Assembly (NCBI GenBank): GCA_019054805.1
Contig: JAHQIY010000014.1
Location: 2,170,001-2,234,000 of the forward strand
Length of the DNA: 64,000 nucleotides
Direction of reading: 5' to 3'
Source: Brachionus manjavacas
Taxonomy: Eukaryota > Rotifera > Eurotatoria > Ploima > Brachionidae
The translations under genes and the position numbers were made by a program. Position 1 is the first letter of the stretch; each line of letters begins with the position of its first letter. Shown here piece after piece: positions 1 through 11,155 of the stretch. The notes under the pieces were generated by a model. The model did no database searches. It was not told the origin of the DNA and saw only the letters and a program-made list of their open reading frames with translations.

Positions 1-77
1 TTTGAGTTTTGAAAAGAAAAGAAATAATTGTAAAATAAAAAATATTAAATTGTGTTAAATATGGTGCTTTTTTTAAG

Positions 78-1306
78 CTGGAGCATCATCAAGTACAGAA
101 CTTTTCATATCTTTAATGGGTGTATTTTTTGCCAGAAATGACATAGCACTAAATTCAATAATTGGCGCGGCATCCTACAATCTATTGGTGATAACAAGTA
201 TTTGCTGCTTTTGCGTCTACAATATACCAACTCGACTCAAAGCAGTTCGTATTTTGAGAGATTTTCTATTCTACGCTGCAAATCTTTTATTAATTTTGTT
301 ATTTTTGTATAAAAATAACATGACAGGTCTGTATTGGTATGAGAGTTTGAGCAGCGTTGCAATATACGGCATATTTATACTTGTAAACACATACGATTCG
401 GATATCAAAAATTTTTTCAAACATTGTTGTCAAAAGCATTTTTCTGCTCGTAAACGAAAAAAAAACCTCAAAGTTTCGTTTTACGATGACATCAGTGCCT
501 TGGATGTGGAAGCAGTGCCAAAAACAAATGAAATGTATCGCGTCATCAATCGAAACAAAGTAATTGACATAAACATCGATCACTTAAGTAATGACTACAA
601 TGAGCCTTATGATGTGTTTCAGCCCTACAAACAGTTAAAACCCCTTAATTTTTCTACTAAATTCAAATTGTTGTTTGTATTTCCAGCTAGATTGTTCGCT
701 CATTTCACCATTGTCGATTTTAGGCGCTTTGAAGATCACAGGGATAGATTTTTGTTGGTCACAATTGTGACCAGTTTATTCCAAATAGGACTTTGTTCAT
801 ACTTTTTGCTGTTTATTCTTGTTAAATTATGTGTCACTTTTAGCTTGCCTGAGAACATAGTTGGTTTTTCTTTTCTGTCCGTAGCCTCAAGTATAGATGA
901 GACTTTGGCTGCCATTTCAATGTGCAAGAGAGAGGTGAAACGAATTTTGTCCAAGAAAGACTCAGCCCAAAGGTTAAATTCAGCGTTGTCAAATTGTATT
1001 GCCAGCAATATATTTGGTGTCACAGTCGGAATTGGTCTGCCTTATTTTTTAAAATCGGTTTTTTCTGATTCACCGACCAGGTTTTTTACGCCAGTTTATA
1101 GCAAAAATATCGGAGTTATGCTAGCTGCTTTAATGTGCATATTTGCTTTGTACTTATTTATTTTAATTTTGTTGAATTGGAAGTTTAGTAAGATTTTTGG
1201 CTTCATTAGCTTACTAATATGGCTATTGTATTCAATTTTTATTGTTCTCATTGAGCTTAACTTTATTGAATATGATTTTTTGAATTTTTTAATAAGAAAA
1301 TGCTAG
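78..1306 (+). CDS. NCKX/SLC24-type sodium/calcium exchanger, 3' exon (5' end outside window)
   Basis: Last exon of a cation exchanger that would move Ca2+ against Na+ (and usually K+) across a membrane. The exon opens after an AG acceptor at 76-77, in phase 1, and reads straight into the alpha-1 repeat (GASSSTELFISLMGVFFAR, then GAASYNLL). After a charged cytoplasmic loop comes the block FPARLFAHFTIVDFR, which matches the NCKX segment before the second membrane cluster. The alpha-2 repeat follows (VASSIDETLAAI and SNIFGVTVGIGLPYFL). Hydrophobic helices flank both repeats and the chain ends in a hydrophobic tail. Compared with family consensus as I know it, the alpha-1 Glu is kept, but alpha-2 has D-E where P-D is usual and SNIFG where SNIFD is usual. 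About 408 residues are visible; N-terminal exons lie left of the window. AATAAA at 1357-1362. Family call is firm; the exact subfamily is not. Confidence 0.85.
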
Positions 1307-1999
1307 TTTTTTTGCTCCCTAAAATAGTATAATGTGATTAGAATTTTGTTTTTTTAAATAAAAAATTTTAAATTATTTTTTTAATTATTTTTTAAATTTT
1401 TTTTCGAGGAATTTGAAAATATCAAAATTCAATGAATGTTTCGCGATAATTTGTTTATATTTTTTTACCTAAATTTAGAGAATAAGAACGAAAAAAAATT
1501 ATATTGATTTTTTGACATAAATTTTGTGAGAAAGATGTTCTAGGTTTTTTTTCTCTCATCGAAAAGATATTCATTAGCATACCAAATTTAAAAGTGACAT
1601 AATTATTTATGGAATTGATTTTCAGACTCGTAAAATATCTGAAGAAAAATTTGTGTTAAACTTTTTGAGAGGCATATTCATTTTTAAATAGTCATTTGTT
1701 TATAATAACAAAACTTATAAAAAAGATAATGGCATCATATTTTATTTTTTAGCCCATATAAAACTAACAACTTTAATAGTTTGATCAAGAATACTCCCAT
1801 TGAATAAATAAACCATTCTTAAATATTTTCATTTAGTTAGATTTTTCCAACTATATTTAATTAATCCGTAATTAAAAACTTAGCCACCGCACGCTAAGTA
1901 AAAAAATTGATATAAACAGTTGGCAAAATTTTTTTTTACCTACGAGTTTGATTAAATAAAAAGATTAAATTTACAATTTTTTTTTCCCAGAAGACCAAC
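1307..1999. other. intergenic spacer between exchanger and DUF229 gene
   Basis: Extremely AT-rich. It holds the exchanger polyadenylation signal at 1357-1362 and, at its right end, a T-rich tract closing in CCCAG at 1986-1990, which is a splice-acceptor sequence 9 nt before the next ATG. No other coding or RNA feature is visible. Confidence 0.6.
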
Positions 2000-4900
2000 A
2001 TGATCAAACGATTAATTAAGGCTAAAAAATTGATAGGTACATTCATTGGAACATTTTAATTAATAAAATATTTAATTAAATTTAATCTATAGGTGTTATA
2101 GGTCTTTTGACAATATTTTCGCTTTTAAATTTTGGTACAAAAATCTCAAATGATTTTCAAGACGAAAATATTTGTGTTCTGGCTCAACTAAACTTTGACA
2201 TTGGTTTAAAAAACTTAAAGCCTAGGCCCGAATGCTTGGTCAAACAAAACTGGGGCTTTGTTGATCGAATAAGCCATGTCTGGAATTTGAACAAAAACAT
2301 TCTATCAACCATCGAATCTATTACATGTAAATACAGAAAAGTAATTAGAGTCGATGATTTTCGTGTTCAATTTGGACATTTTAGAGATTTATTAGAAGGA
2401 GACACGATTTTGGATGATGTTTTAGAAGTCGAATGTAATGGAGTAAGAAAAATAGATAATTCATCAGTAAAATTTGAAAATCTGTATGTTCAAGTGGTAG
2501 ATACAGAAATAGGAAAAACAAGTGAGACAGAAAATATGGTTAATAAACATGGATGTATCCCATATGATGTAATGTTAATAAGCTATGATTCTGTCTCAAG
2601 AGTTTCTTTTATAAATCGACTCAAAAGAACATTTGATTTTATTAACAAAAGCCAGAATTTTTTTGTCTTGAACGGGTATAACATTGTCGGAGACGGAACA
2701 CCTGCTGGTTAAATTACCTATTAGCAAAAAAAATTAAAATTTTAATTATTTCTTTTAGCGTTGATTCCTATTTTTACGGGACAAACTGAAGAAGAACTTC
2801 CGAGTGGTCTGAAAAATGATCCGAATGGAAAATATGTTGATGAGATTTATCCATTTATTTGGAAGGATTTGCACAAAAAAAGTAATTTTTTTAACTTTTA
2901 AAATTTAATGAATTATCGAATCTTTGAATTTGAAACTTTATCTATTTTGGAAAATTTTAGAGATATGATCATCATTATTTTTTTCCTAAGCGCTAAACAA
3001 TTCTCTTAGAAGCCATGTTTTTATTAAAACGATGATAGAATACATCCATTATTTGTTTATTCTTTAATTTTTCAGAATAAAAATCAATAGAAATAAATAA
3101 AAATTAATTCTTTAGAATTTCATCAATTGTTCCTCAGCACTTGGCTGCAATTTTTTGAAAATTTATCTTGAATTTTAATTTTTCAAAAAATGAATTATTT
3201 TTGCTAAATTTCACAAGGGTTAACATAAATGAAATGAAGATTTTTATATAAAAATTTTGAATTTAATAGAAAAGGAAAATTCCTTAAAAAAATTGAGACT
3301 AAAATTTTTGTTTCGATATTAAAATTAGTTTTTTTAAGAAAAAGTTCTTTAAGCATTAAAAATTTTTAAGATCGAAAAATTTTTCGCTTTCACAAATAAA
3401 AATCAGATATTCTCATAAATTAAATTTTAATTTTTAAATAAATAATCTCTTGATGACTTGGCTAAAAACAAATCTTTTTTTTTTAAATAGACCATTAAGT
3501 TGAAGAATTGTTTCAAACAAATAAAATTATGAAAACATTCAAAATTTAAATAAAATTTTTAATTTTAATTTTCTATTAAATAGAATAGTGATAATTAAAA
3601 AAAAATTTGATTGAATTTTGTGACAAAAATTGACGTAAATTTCGGTAAATTTTTGTAAAAAAAGGTAAAAAATGGTAAAAATTCAACAAAAAAGGAAAAA
3701 TGGATTTTTTATTAATTCATTCAATTTTTTTTTTAAACAAATTATGAAAATTAATATTTAAACATTATTTACAAAATAAATTTTATTTTCCAGCTTTTTT
3801 TGCTTTCAAGCTGTTGGCTGCCTTGTACCAAGCTTCTTTGAATGTGGATCCTTATAGAAAAAATTTTACAATTTTTTGTTTTCTCAAATCAGTAAATAAT
3901 GTTTAAATGTCACAAAATTCAATCAAATTTTTTTTTTCCTTTTTCCAAAAATTCAAAAAAAAAAATTTTTTTTCATGAAAATCGTTTTTTTTCGAGAAAT
4001 TTTGGAAATTTTTTTTTCACTGAATTTACAATAATTATCGTTATTTTACGAAAAATATCCTTTTTTTGATTACCATATTTTACGGTAAATATGGTAAAAT
4101 GTCGTGAATTTACCATAATTTACGAAAAATATGGTGAATTCAAGGTATCGTAGCAGTACTGTATTTATTAATTTCATTTAGCGCCAATTCTGGCGATCTA
4201 TTAATATTAAAAAATAATGTTCAATCAAAATGTAAGACAAAAATAATGAAACAAATTGGAAATAAAAACGAAATATAGATTTTTTTTGTTAATTTAGATA
4301 TTATTCTGCAGTATTATTATTACTTTTTAGCTCTTATCAGAAATAATTCTAAAAATGTTCCGAATAAAAGAGTAAAGAAGAGTTTACAGTATTATGATTC
4401 TATTTTTCTCGAAATTTTAAAATTCTGGACCAAATAATTTTATTTTTCTATTTTTTATTTTAAAAAAAATTGGAAACAAAAATTTTAAAACTAAAATTTT
4501 CATTTTGGATTAAATTGCTTGATTAATTAAAGTTTAGCTAAAATTATTTTTTTTTGATTTTACATCAATTTACTTGGACGATTGGCCACATGTCGGAGCG
4601 TTCACATATCGAATGAGAGGTTTTAAAGATCATACAGCTAAACATTATCCCAAACATTATCAACTGAGATTAAAACAAAAAGTTTGGCAAGCTCGAAAAA
4701 ACGATTACTGTAATGGTGACACAAAGCGACATAAAATTCTTGTCGATCTATTGCTGGATTTTAAACGTTTGTATCATAAAAAACAATCTAATATAGCATT
4801 GATGCACTATGTTGAGAATTCTCATGATTCTAATGATCATTTACATTGGCTGGATGATGATATACTTTATTTTCTAAATACCGGAATTAATGAAAATCTT

Positions 4901-5632
4901 TTTGATAACACTATTTTATTTTTATATTCAGATCACGGATCCCGGTTCAACAAAAAACGCTCTTCCCAGAGATATCTCGAAGAGAGACTGCCTTTTTTCT
5001 CTGTCTATTTGCCAGAAAAATTTATTAAAAACAATCAGGATAAAATTGAAAACTTTAAAAATAATTTAAATAAGCTTACTTCCCCATTTGACGTCTACGA
5101 CACAGTCCGGGATGTAACTTGTCTAGAGAGAGCTAGAAAAGATGGCCGAAAAAGATCGATCAGCCTTTTTGATAGTATATCAAAATTTAGATCATGTGAA
5201 GACATTGGAATAGCGGAACATTTTTGTTCGTGTGTCAAAAAATGGAAATTTCAAGATTTCAATTCGGAAATTATTTCAAAATCAATTAAGTTTGCAATTG
5301 AATCAATAAATAAAATAACAAGTCAGAATAGAAATTTGTGTCGAGAGCTAAGTCTAAAGGATACAATATCAGCGGAAAAATTGTCCAAATCAAGCGGTAG
5401 CTTGTACCGAGTGTCATTTACCACTGCGCCCAATAATGGTATCTATGAAACCATTGTCTATGAAAATAAACATGATAATTTCGAATTTTCATCTGACATG
5501 TTCAGTATAAAGTCAAAAATGGACATCAGTCGCATTGATTCATATGGAGAACAACCTTGGTGCGTGGCAAAGTTCGGGTCGAATCCGGGTTTACTTCTTG
5601 ACCTTAGAAAGTTTTGCTACTGTTATTCATAA
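2000..5632 (+). CDS. DUF229 (alkaline-phosphatase/sulfatase-fold) type II membrane protein
   Basis: Exons: 2000-2036, 2093-2707, 2759-2881 and 4557-5632, summing to 617 in-frame codons (616 aa). A short N-terminus (MIKRLIKAKKLI) leads into one hydrophobic segment (residues about 11-27), predicted to be a signal anchor. The rest would be extracytoplasmic. DUF229 landmarks in order are NWGFVDR, MLISYDSVSRVSF (the usual nucleophile region), NGYNIVGDGTP, LIPIFTG, EIYPFIWKD, GAFTYRMRGF, YSDHGSRF and EERLPFFSVYLP. The C-terminal quarter is cysteine-containing and lysine-rich. Exons 1-3 have ordinary GT-AG junctions. The exon 3/4 junction that restores the ungapped family alignment (WKDLHKK-NFTSIYLDDW) uses GT at 2882 but ends in TG at 4555-4556; the nearest upstream AG (4536-4537) gives the wrong phase. 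So the gene is either spliced at a rare acceptor or freshly disabled. AATAAA at 5662-5667. Substrate unknown. Confidence 0.82.
2882..4556 (+). other. large GT...TG intron of the DUF229 gene
   Basis: 1675 nt, about 30 times longer than the other introns of this gene (56 and 51 nt). It carries a perfect 22-bp inverted repeat (3603-3624 and 3909-3930) and a stretch rich in GTAAA/TTTACG units (about 3630-3700 and 3990-4150), so it appears inflated by repeat insertion. The donor is a normal GT. The phase-compatible acceptor reads poly-T then TG. Confidence 0.6.
3603..3930. repeat. inverted-repeat (foldback) element inside the DUF229 intron
   Basis: AAATTTGATTGAATTTTGTG at 3603-3622 (followed by AC) recurs as its exact reverse complement at 3909-3930, giving 22-bp perfect arms around a roughly 280-bp centre that is partly made of short GTAAA-type units. 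No transposase is visible, so it would be a non-autonomous element. No target duplication was identified. Confidence 0.55.
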
Positions 5633-7203
5633 TTGTTATTTTAAACATTATTATTTTTTTAAATAAAAAAAATAAAAAATTTACTTTAAAATTCAAGCAT
5701 TAAGGAGTTGAAGGCGAGGACTCTCAGATAATTCTAAAACTGACACGATTCTCCAATTTATCATTAGAAATTATTTAAAATGGAAAACTTGGAAATATTC
5801 AGTCAAAACATTATTTAATTATTGATGGGAAATTGTTTTATTATATTTAAATCTATTGAGCTTTTATTAAATCAGAGGAAACGAATTATACAGCCATTAT
5901 TGGGAAAATTTAAATTAATATTTGAACATTTAATTTCAAAAATCTTTCCGTTTTTTAAAATAACTAAATTTATAAGACTAATTTGAACATATGGATTTTG
6001 CATTTTATGCAAATTGAAGTTTATGATCAAATTTTCATGATCTTGCTCAAAAATTGTGTTTTTAAGATATATTTGTCTTTAAAATTTACCGCAAAAGTAA
6101 ATTTTCAAAGTAAACTTACAATGTTAAACTGAATATTACACATCATCAAATCTCTGTAAAAATAATATGAAAATTTAACTCTGGATTTTTTTATTAATGT
6201 TTTTTTATTTATAATATTTTAAGACAATTTTCGATTATGACCATGAGAATTTAATCATTATAAACTCAATTTGCCTAAATTTATCCATTTTCTTACCGAA
6301 AATTTCTTCAAATTTACTGTTAATGGGTTTAATTATTTCATTCATTTTTTCATTTTTCAAAAGGTAAAAAATGAATATGCATTTTAATATCTTATTCAAA
6401 AAATAAAATATGATATAGTTTAAACTTTATAATTTTGAAATTAAATAAATTTGTAATTTTTTTTAAATCACCTAGCGTCATGGGCGATGAAATGAAAAGT
6501 TATCTTAATTAAAATAAATTTGATTTTAATAAACAACAAAATTTCGAATAAAGTTTTGTTTTTAGATTGAAAAAAGGCTCCGGTCGCATCAATTTTGAAC
6601 AAAATAATTTATTTGAGCTGATTTGTAAATTAATTTAATTATTTTTAAGTCAGTATCAAAAAAGTTTATTGGAAATGAATTTTGAGAATACTTGACTGAA
6701 ATTAAAATGAAGTGTATGCTGAATTTGCTTAATTTTTTGGTCATGTTAATCAGAACAAAAGCGCCAAAATTTTGGCTCTCAATTATAATCTGTTTTGGGA
6801 ACGGAAGAGTATTTTTTTTTGGAAACAACAAAAAACTAAAATTAATGATGGTCTTTTAAATAGATCATTTCCTAGTTTACTTTAATTCTGAGTTACTCTA
6901 AATTGAATTCAAAAAGTCATTCTTGTCTCTCATTCAGATTGACTCACACTTGATTTTGTTTAATCTATCACCAAACTCGCGATTTATTTGTTTATTTTTT
7001 TGGTCGAAAATAAATCACCTTCTCTTCATATTTACTTGCAATTTCCTCTTTATTTATCATTCTAATCAATCAATTAGCTAATTAGTAGAATTTAATCTAT
7101 TTAGAGCTCACGTAAGACTCTTGCACCAAATAGTATAAATATTCTGAATTAAGTTTGAAGCAGTATTCCACAACAACCAAGAATAATCCAAAAATAAATC
7201 AAA
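5633..7203. other. intergenic region with RA-gene promoter at right end
   Basis: AT-rich with no convincing coding sequence. A segment near 6008-6050 (AATTGAAGTTTATGATCAAA) resembles part of the long-arm MITE found at 30884-31285. The last 70 bp form the promoter and 5'UTR of the RA-domain gene. Confidence 0.5.
7134..7140 (+). promoter_or_regulatory. TATA box of the RA-domain gene
   Basis: TATAAAT lies 64-70 bp before the ATG at 7204. No splice acceptor lies between it and the ATG, and the leader is A/C-rich. Transcription would start near 7165. Confidence 0.5.
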
Positions 7204-7938
7204 ATGAGCCAAATAAACAAAGTTTGCATTCCGGTAAGAATGGGAAGCAAGAAGCTTCAAATTAATTATGGATTCACATTGAACAATTTCTATCTAAACG
7301 ACAGTTCACTGATTGAAATAGTGATCAAAAAATTGTTTTCAAAAAATGTGAGAATAAATGAACTAAAGAAGACTTATCGTTTGTATGAAAATGCTTTTGG
7401 TGTTGAGAGATTGATTGGCAAGGATGAGAACATTTTGAATCTGATTTCAAATCAAACCGAGTTGAAGTCCGATGTTTATTTTATCATTCGAAAGAGAGAT
7501 CAATTAATGAGACCAAAACAAGCTTTGAATGCCAAGAAATGTTTTGCCAAATTAAAATCACAAAAGCAAAATTTTGATTCAAGACCAAAAGAAACTGGTG
7601 TCGACAAGTGGCCAAGTGAACTAATGATGGATATGATGGGTGGTTTAGATGAAAAAAAAAATGTTTTCTTGGAAAAGATATTTCAAAATGAAATAATATT
7701 AAATGAACAAATTGAAAAATTGGACTCATTAGACAGAAAAATTAATCAAGAAAAAAATTCCAAATGTAATCAAAATTTATTTCAGTCAATTTATAACAAA
7801 TTGAGACATCATCACAAAAAGCCACAAACAAATCACATGAACCAATCTTTAATTCACTTGATAGATTCAGCTGGTGAATGTTCAAGTACTTCATCAAGTC
7901 GAAACTCAAGTTCATCTAAATTGGACACCCTTTTTTAA
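7204..7938 (+). CDS. small Ras-association (RA) domain protein, RASSF7-10-like
   Basis: Single exon, 244 aa. Residues about 5-100 read as an RA/ubiquitin-like domain: a beta-rich start (VCIPVRMGSKKLQINYGF), then TYRLYENAFGVERLIGKDEN and a closing strand VYFIIRKRD. This is the same order as the N-terminal RA domain of RASSF7-10 (YxLxExxxxxER ... DEN ... LRK). Residues about 145-185 are Glu/Lys/Leu-rich and could form a short coiled coil; the C-terminus is Ser-rich and low-complexity. By family analogy it would bind a Ras-type GTPase or act as a scaffold, but the domain is divergent and the protein is short for a RASSF. The start is the first ATG after a TATA-driven leader. Downstream AATAAA near 8053. 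Confidence 0.6.
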   Translation: MSQINKVCIPVRMGSKKLQINYGFTLNNFYLNDSSLIEIVIKKLFSKNVRINELKKTYRLYENAFGVERLIGKDENILNLISNQTELKSDVYFIIRKRDQLMRPKQALNAKKCFAKLKSQKQNFDSRPKETGVDKWPSELMMDMMGGLDEKKNVFLEKIFQNEIILNEQIEKLDSLDRKINQEKNSKCNQNLFQSIYNKLRHHHKKPQTNHMNQSLIHLIDSAGECSSTSSSRNSSSSKLDTLF

Positions 7939-10591
7939 ATTATCTAATTTTTTTCCTTCTTTGATCAATTGTAAAAAATTTAATATTTATTTATTTTTTA
8001 GGACCAAAAATTATTTATTTTTGAATTTATTTTCTCTAATATTTTGACTCAAATAAAATATTAAAATTGACAGAAAAAAGTCTTTTAACCGTTCATTATT
8101 AACAATTGAACTAAAATTTTTATGATTTTGTTTTATTATTTATTTTATTTTGAAATTAATTAACCTCCTTGCATACATCAAAGAACATTCGTAATAAATT
8201 TAATTTCAAAAAAGGGTTAGTTCTATTATTTTCACGATTCTTCGAATGGACTGAGACAAGGGCCGAGATTTCATGATTTATTATAGAAAGACAGCTTGTG
8301 AAAAACTGTGAACAACGTCATAACTTTTTTGTTAACAGAGTGTCAAGTGCCTGGAATCGTCTTCCTAAAGAGATAATAGACTGAAATACTGTTAATCAAT
8401 TTAAAAATAAACTAAATAAATCAGATTTAGCAAGCTATTAAAATTATATTAACAATATAAATAAGTAAACAAAACATTTAAATCAAGGAAGCAAATATCA
8501 AAATTTTTTATTTTTTTTTAATTATAAATTTTTTTTAAAAATATAAATGAAATATTTTTAACTACATATAAATTTTTGTTAAAACAAAATAAATTGCCTA
8601 ATCAGCTTTTAGGAATGAAGATAAACTAATTGCCATTTTATTCCAGACCGTTTTGATTTTCAAAAAATTTACCATGACATTCACTATTGCTTTTGTTTGG
8701 CAAATATTTTTGGATAAACACAATAAATCATTTCGAATTTTAAAGCAATTTGGATTAACCCTAATTATATCTTTTTAAGAATACATTCAAATTTAAACAT
8801 TTTAAAGATTTTTAATTTTGTAATGTTGCAAAATATCGTATTTAAAAAATGGAAAATTTAGTTGAATTTTAAATTTAATTAAGCTTTTTATTCTTTGATC
8901 AGCAATTCAAAAATTTAATTATTTGACTCTTATTTATGAAATAAAAAAACTTTTCTTTTACAGTAGTAATTGATTCACAGGCAATCGGTCTCTCTTTGTC
9001 AGTTGCTAGAATGGCCTTCTTATTAAAGAACCAAAATCAAAAGTTAACAAATCCTAGATTCAATAACATGGTATCTTTATGAGCATGCTTATTACAGAAG
9101 GGCTATTGATCTTTTCAAAGGATTTGGAAAGATAAGCTGAATTAATGATTGAAAAAAAATCCGGGCTTTGACTTGGTTTGAGACTTGTGACTATTAAACA
9201 ACTCCGCTTTTTTGCTTTAAAGGTTTAAAATTTCTCTGCAAGTTAAACAACGTAAATTACCTTTTGAAAAAATGTTTTTCTAAAATTTGACAAAGAAAAT
9301 TTAATAACAAAAAGAAAAAATAGACTAAAAACTAGATTTAGTCGAATTTTTCTTTTTTGAAATTTAAAATTAAAGAAATAAAAAATAAAATTTACAAACA
9401 AACAACAATTATTTATTATTCTTTTAGAAAAAAAATTGATTTTCAGATAAAAAAATTTCAAGTATGATTTTAAATTAAAAAATTAAAAAATTGTTCAGTT
9501 CTTCAAATGTTTTAAATCATCAGATCTCTAAATAGTTAATAAAGCGGTGCACTTAAAAAATCTGTTCAGTTTTTTTCTAATATTTGGTAAAATTTTTGCT
9601 ATTTTAGAGCATTTGATTTTATAAATCATGTGCTGAATAAGTCTTCATAATAAGAAAAAATTGAATAATCGAATTTTAAAATATTGGAATTCAGGCCTGG
9701 AAATAAACTATTTAGTTAAAAGAATTATGAATTATTTTAATTTCAAAAGAAAAAAAGCAATTTAATAGTAGATTTTAGTATAGTTGCTTTAAAACAACTG
9801 GAAATTTTATTTCCATAAATTAAATTGTCTTTTTGAATCTCCGCACTTTAGGGACACGTTAAATGTTAATCTAGTTTACAAAAATAATTCAATTTTGAGT
9901 ATTTAAAATAGGTTTTAACCTCCAACGCAACAAAAAACAAAAAAAATCATCAATAAATGAGCTTTTAGTAAAATCAACCTTTTTAGAAAGGAAAAATTAA
10001 AGTACTTTCATCTTTTGGCCATTAAATCACTGTAAGATTGTGATCCATTAAGTTATGCTTTTTACAAGACTACTACTCTATGAACCAATTTTTAATGGCG
10101 GCATTTTTGAGAACATTCGAGTACATTTTGGTTTTGTCTAAATTCACCTCTATTTAGCCCAGATAATTTTTTCTAAAATTAAACTTGAAATATATTTTTA
10201 TTAAAATTTAACAAAGAAAAAATCTTTGCTTTTTAGTTCAAATAAACAAAAATAAAAATTAATTTTGCAACAACTCTCAATAAATAAGTGATCATCGAGC
10301 CAATTTTTACTGATTCCGAAGCTAGTCAAAAAATCCAAAATCAATAAACTCGGTCATAGAGATTCTTAATTTAGTCGGCTTGGTTCCGTTTGCAAATCAA
10401 AGATGAATATTGAAATAGTGCGGCCATTTGCGGCCATTTTCAAAAGACTAAATTAAAAACTTGCCTTTAAATTTTATTTATTTTAGACTTTGGAGATCTT
10501 TAGCCACAGCACTAAGTCAAATATTTGCCAAAAAAAGTCGAGTTGATCTACTTTTGTGAAATGCTAAGAAAAGATTGTTGACGGATCAGGG
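7939..10591. other. gene-poor AT-rich region with one LINE remnant
   Basis: Apart from the LINE 3' fragment at 8250-8441, only low-complexity A/T sequence is seen. The open frame on the minus strand at 9243-9461 is a Lys/Phe-rich product of base composition. Confidence 0.55.
8250..8441 (+). mobile_element. non-LTR retrotransposon (LINE), 3' end of reverse transcriptase ORF, decayed
   Basis: Frame from 8289 reads RQLVKNCEQRHNFFVNRV, then SSAWNRLPKEIID, an in-frame stop, and NQFKNKLNKSDLASY before the terminal stop at 8439-8441. The pattern (K)NC.QRHNFF.NR....W..L ... FK.KLD is typical of the extreme C-terminus of LINE ORF2. A sister copy at 49502-49784 shares RHNFF and flanking residues, so both belong to one family. 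It is 5'-truncated and dead. Confidence 0.75.
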
Positions 10592-11155
10592 TCAACGAAA
10601 TTGGTGATATTTACAAAAGTAATAAGAGTCGTTGTGAGAGCTGTCTATGAATTTATAAAAACATGTTATTAGACCAAGAGATACGAGAACTATGAGAAAT
10701 ATACTGCCAAGAATTACTAGGAAGTCTCGATTTATCTTTATTAAATAGAAAGATTGGTTGGACTCCATTAAATAGTTGAACTGGACTAGTTTGTTCAGGT
10801 CGAAATTGTCCAGCTTGAGGATGGAGCTGGAGCCGTTCGAGCTAGCTTTGTTGCCCATGTGAGGGTTAGTCTTGTAGTAGATTTTTATGTCCCTATTCTT
10901 CACCTGCTTGATCAGCCTAGTACTCGAGACCACTGCATCTGGCCTCTTTTCTATCAGGTCTATTTTAAAATCGTATTTTGATTTAACAGTTCTGTTCGGT
11001 GCCGGCACTGCTTCTACCTTGCCGGCTCTATCGATTTTTGGATCAATATTTATGAAAATATCATTCAAAATTTTGGTTGATAATTTCCAACAGGTTGTAA
11101 AATTTTTTATTTCAAACAAAAATACTGCTATACTCAAAATCCCTTTCAAAATCAT
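10592..11155 (-). CDS. unrecognised single-pass type I membrane protein
   Basis: 187 aa in one exon. I do not recognise the family. Visible features are a cleavable-type signal peptide (MILKGILSIAVFLFEI), an ectodomain of about 120 residues with possible N-glycosylation sites (NRT, NGS, NQS), one transmembrane helix (FLVILGSIFLIVLVSLGLIT) and a 25-residue cytoplasmic tail rich in Tyr/His/Ser. I start at the second in-frame Met. A T/A-rich tract ending in TTTCAG lies 6 nt before it (acceptor dinucleotide at 11162-11163), so the first Met would be intronic or outron. Local base composition is clearly less AT-rich than the flanks, which supports a real gene. It is divergent to plastin. Confidence 0.55.
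   Translation of the reverse strand: MILKGILSIAVFLFEIKNFTTCWKLSTKILNDIFINIDPKIDRAGKVEAVPAPNRTVKSKYDFKIDLIEKRPDAVVSSTRLIKQVKNRDIKIYYKTNPHMGNKASSNGSSSILKLDNFDLNKLVQFNYLMESNQSFYLIKINRDFLVILGSIFLIVLVSLGLITCFYKFIDSSHNDSYYFCKYHQFR

Noticed and set aside
299-1023. Minus-strand frames at 299-583 and 736-1023
   Set aside because: Antisense shadows of the exchanger exon, no family features.
4538-4556. AG acceptor at 4536-4537 as start of the last DUF229 exon
   Set aside because: Phase does not fit the upstream exon and it would add LKLFFFD, absent from the family alignment; kept only as the alternative that would make the gene broken.
6589-6831. 80-codon minus frame
   Set aside because: Lys/Phe/Ile-rich frame in A/T sequence, no motifs, no splice or promoter context.
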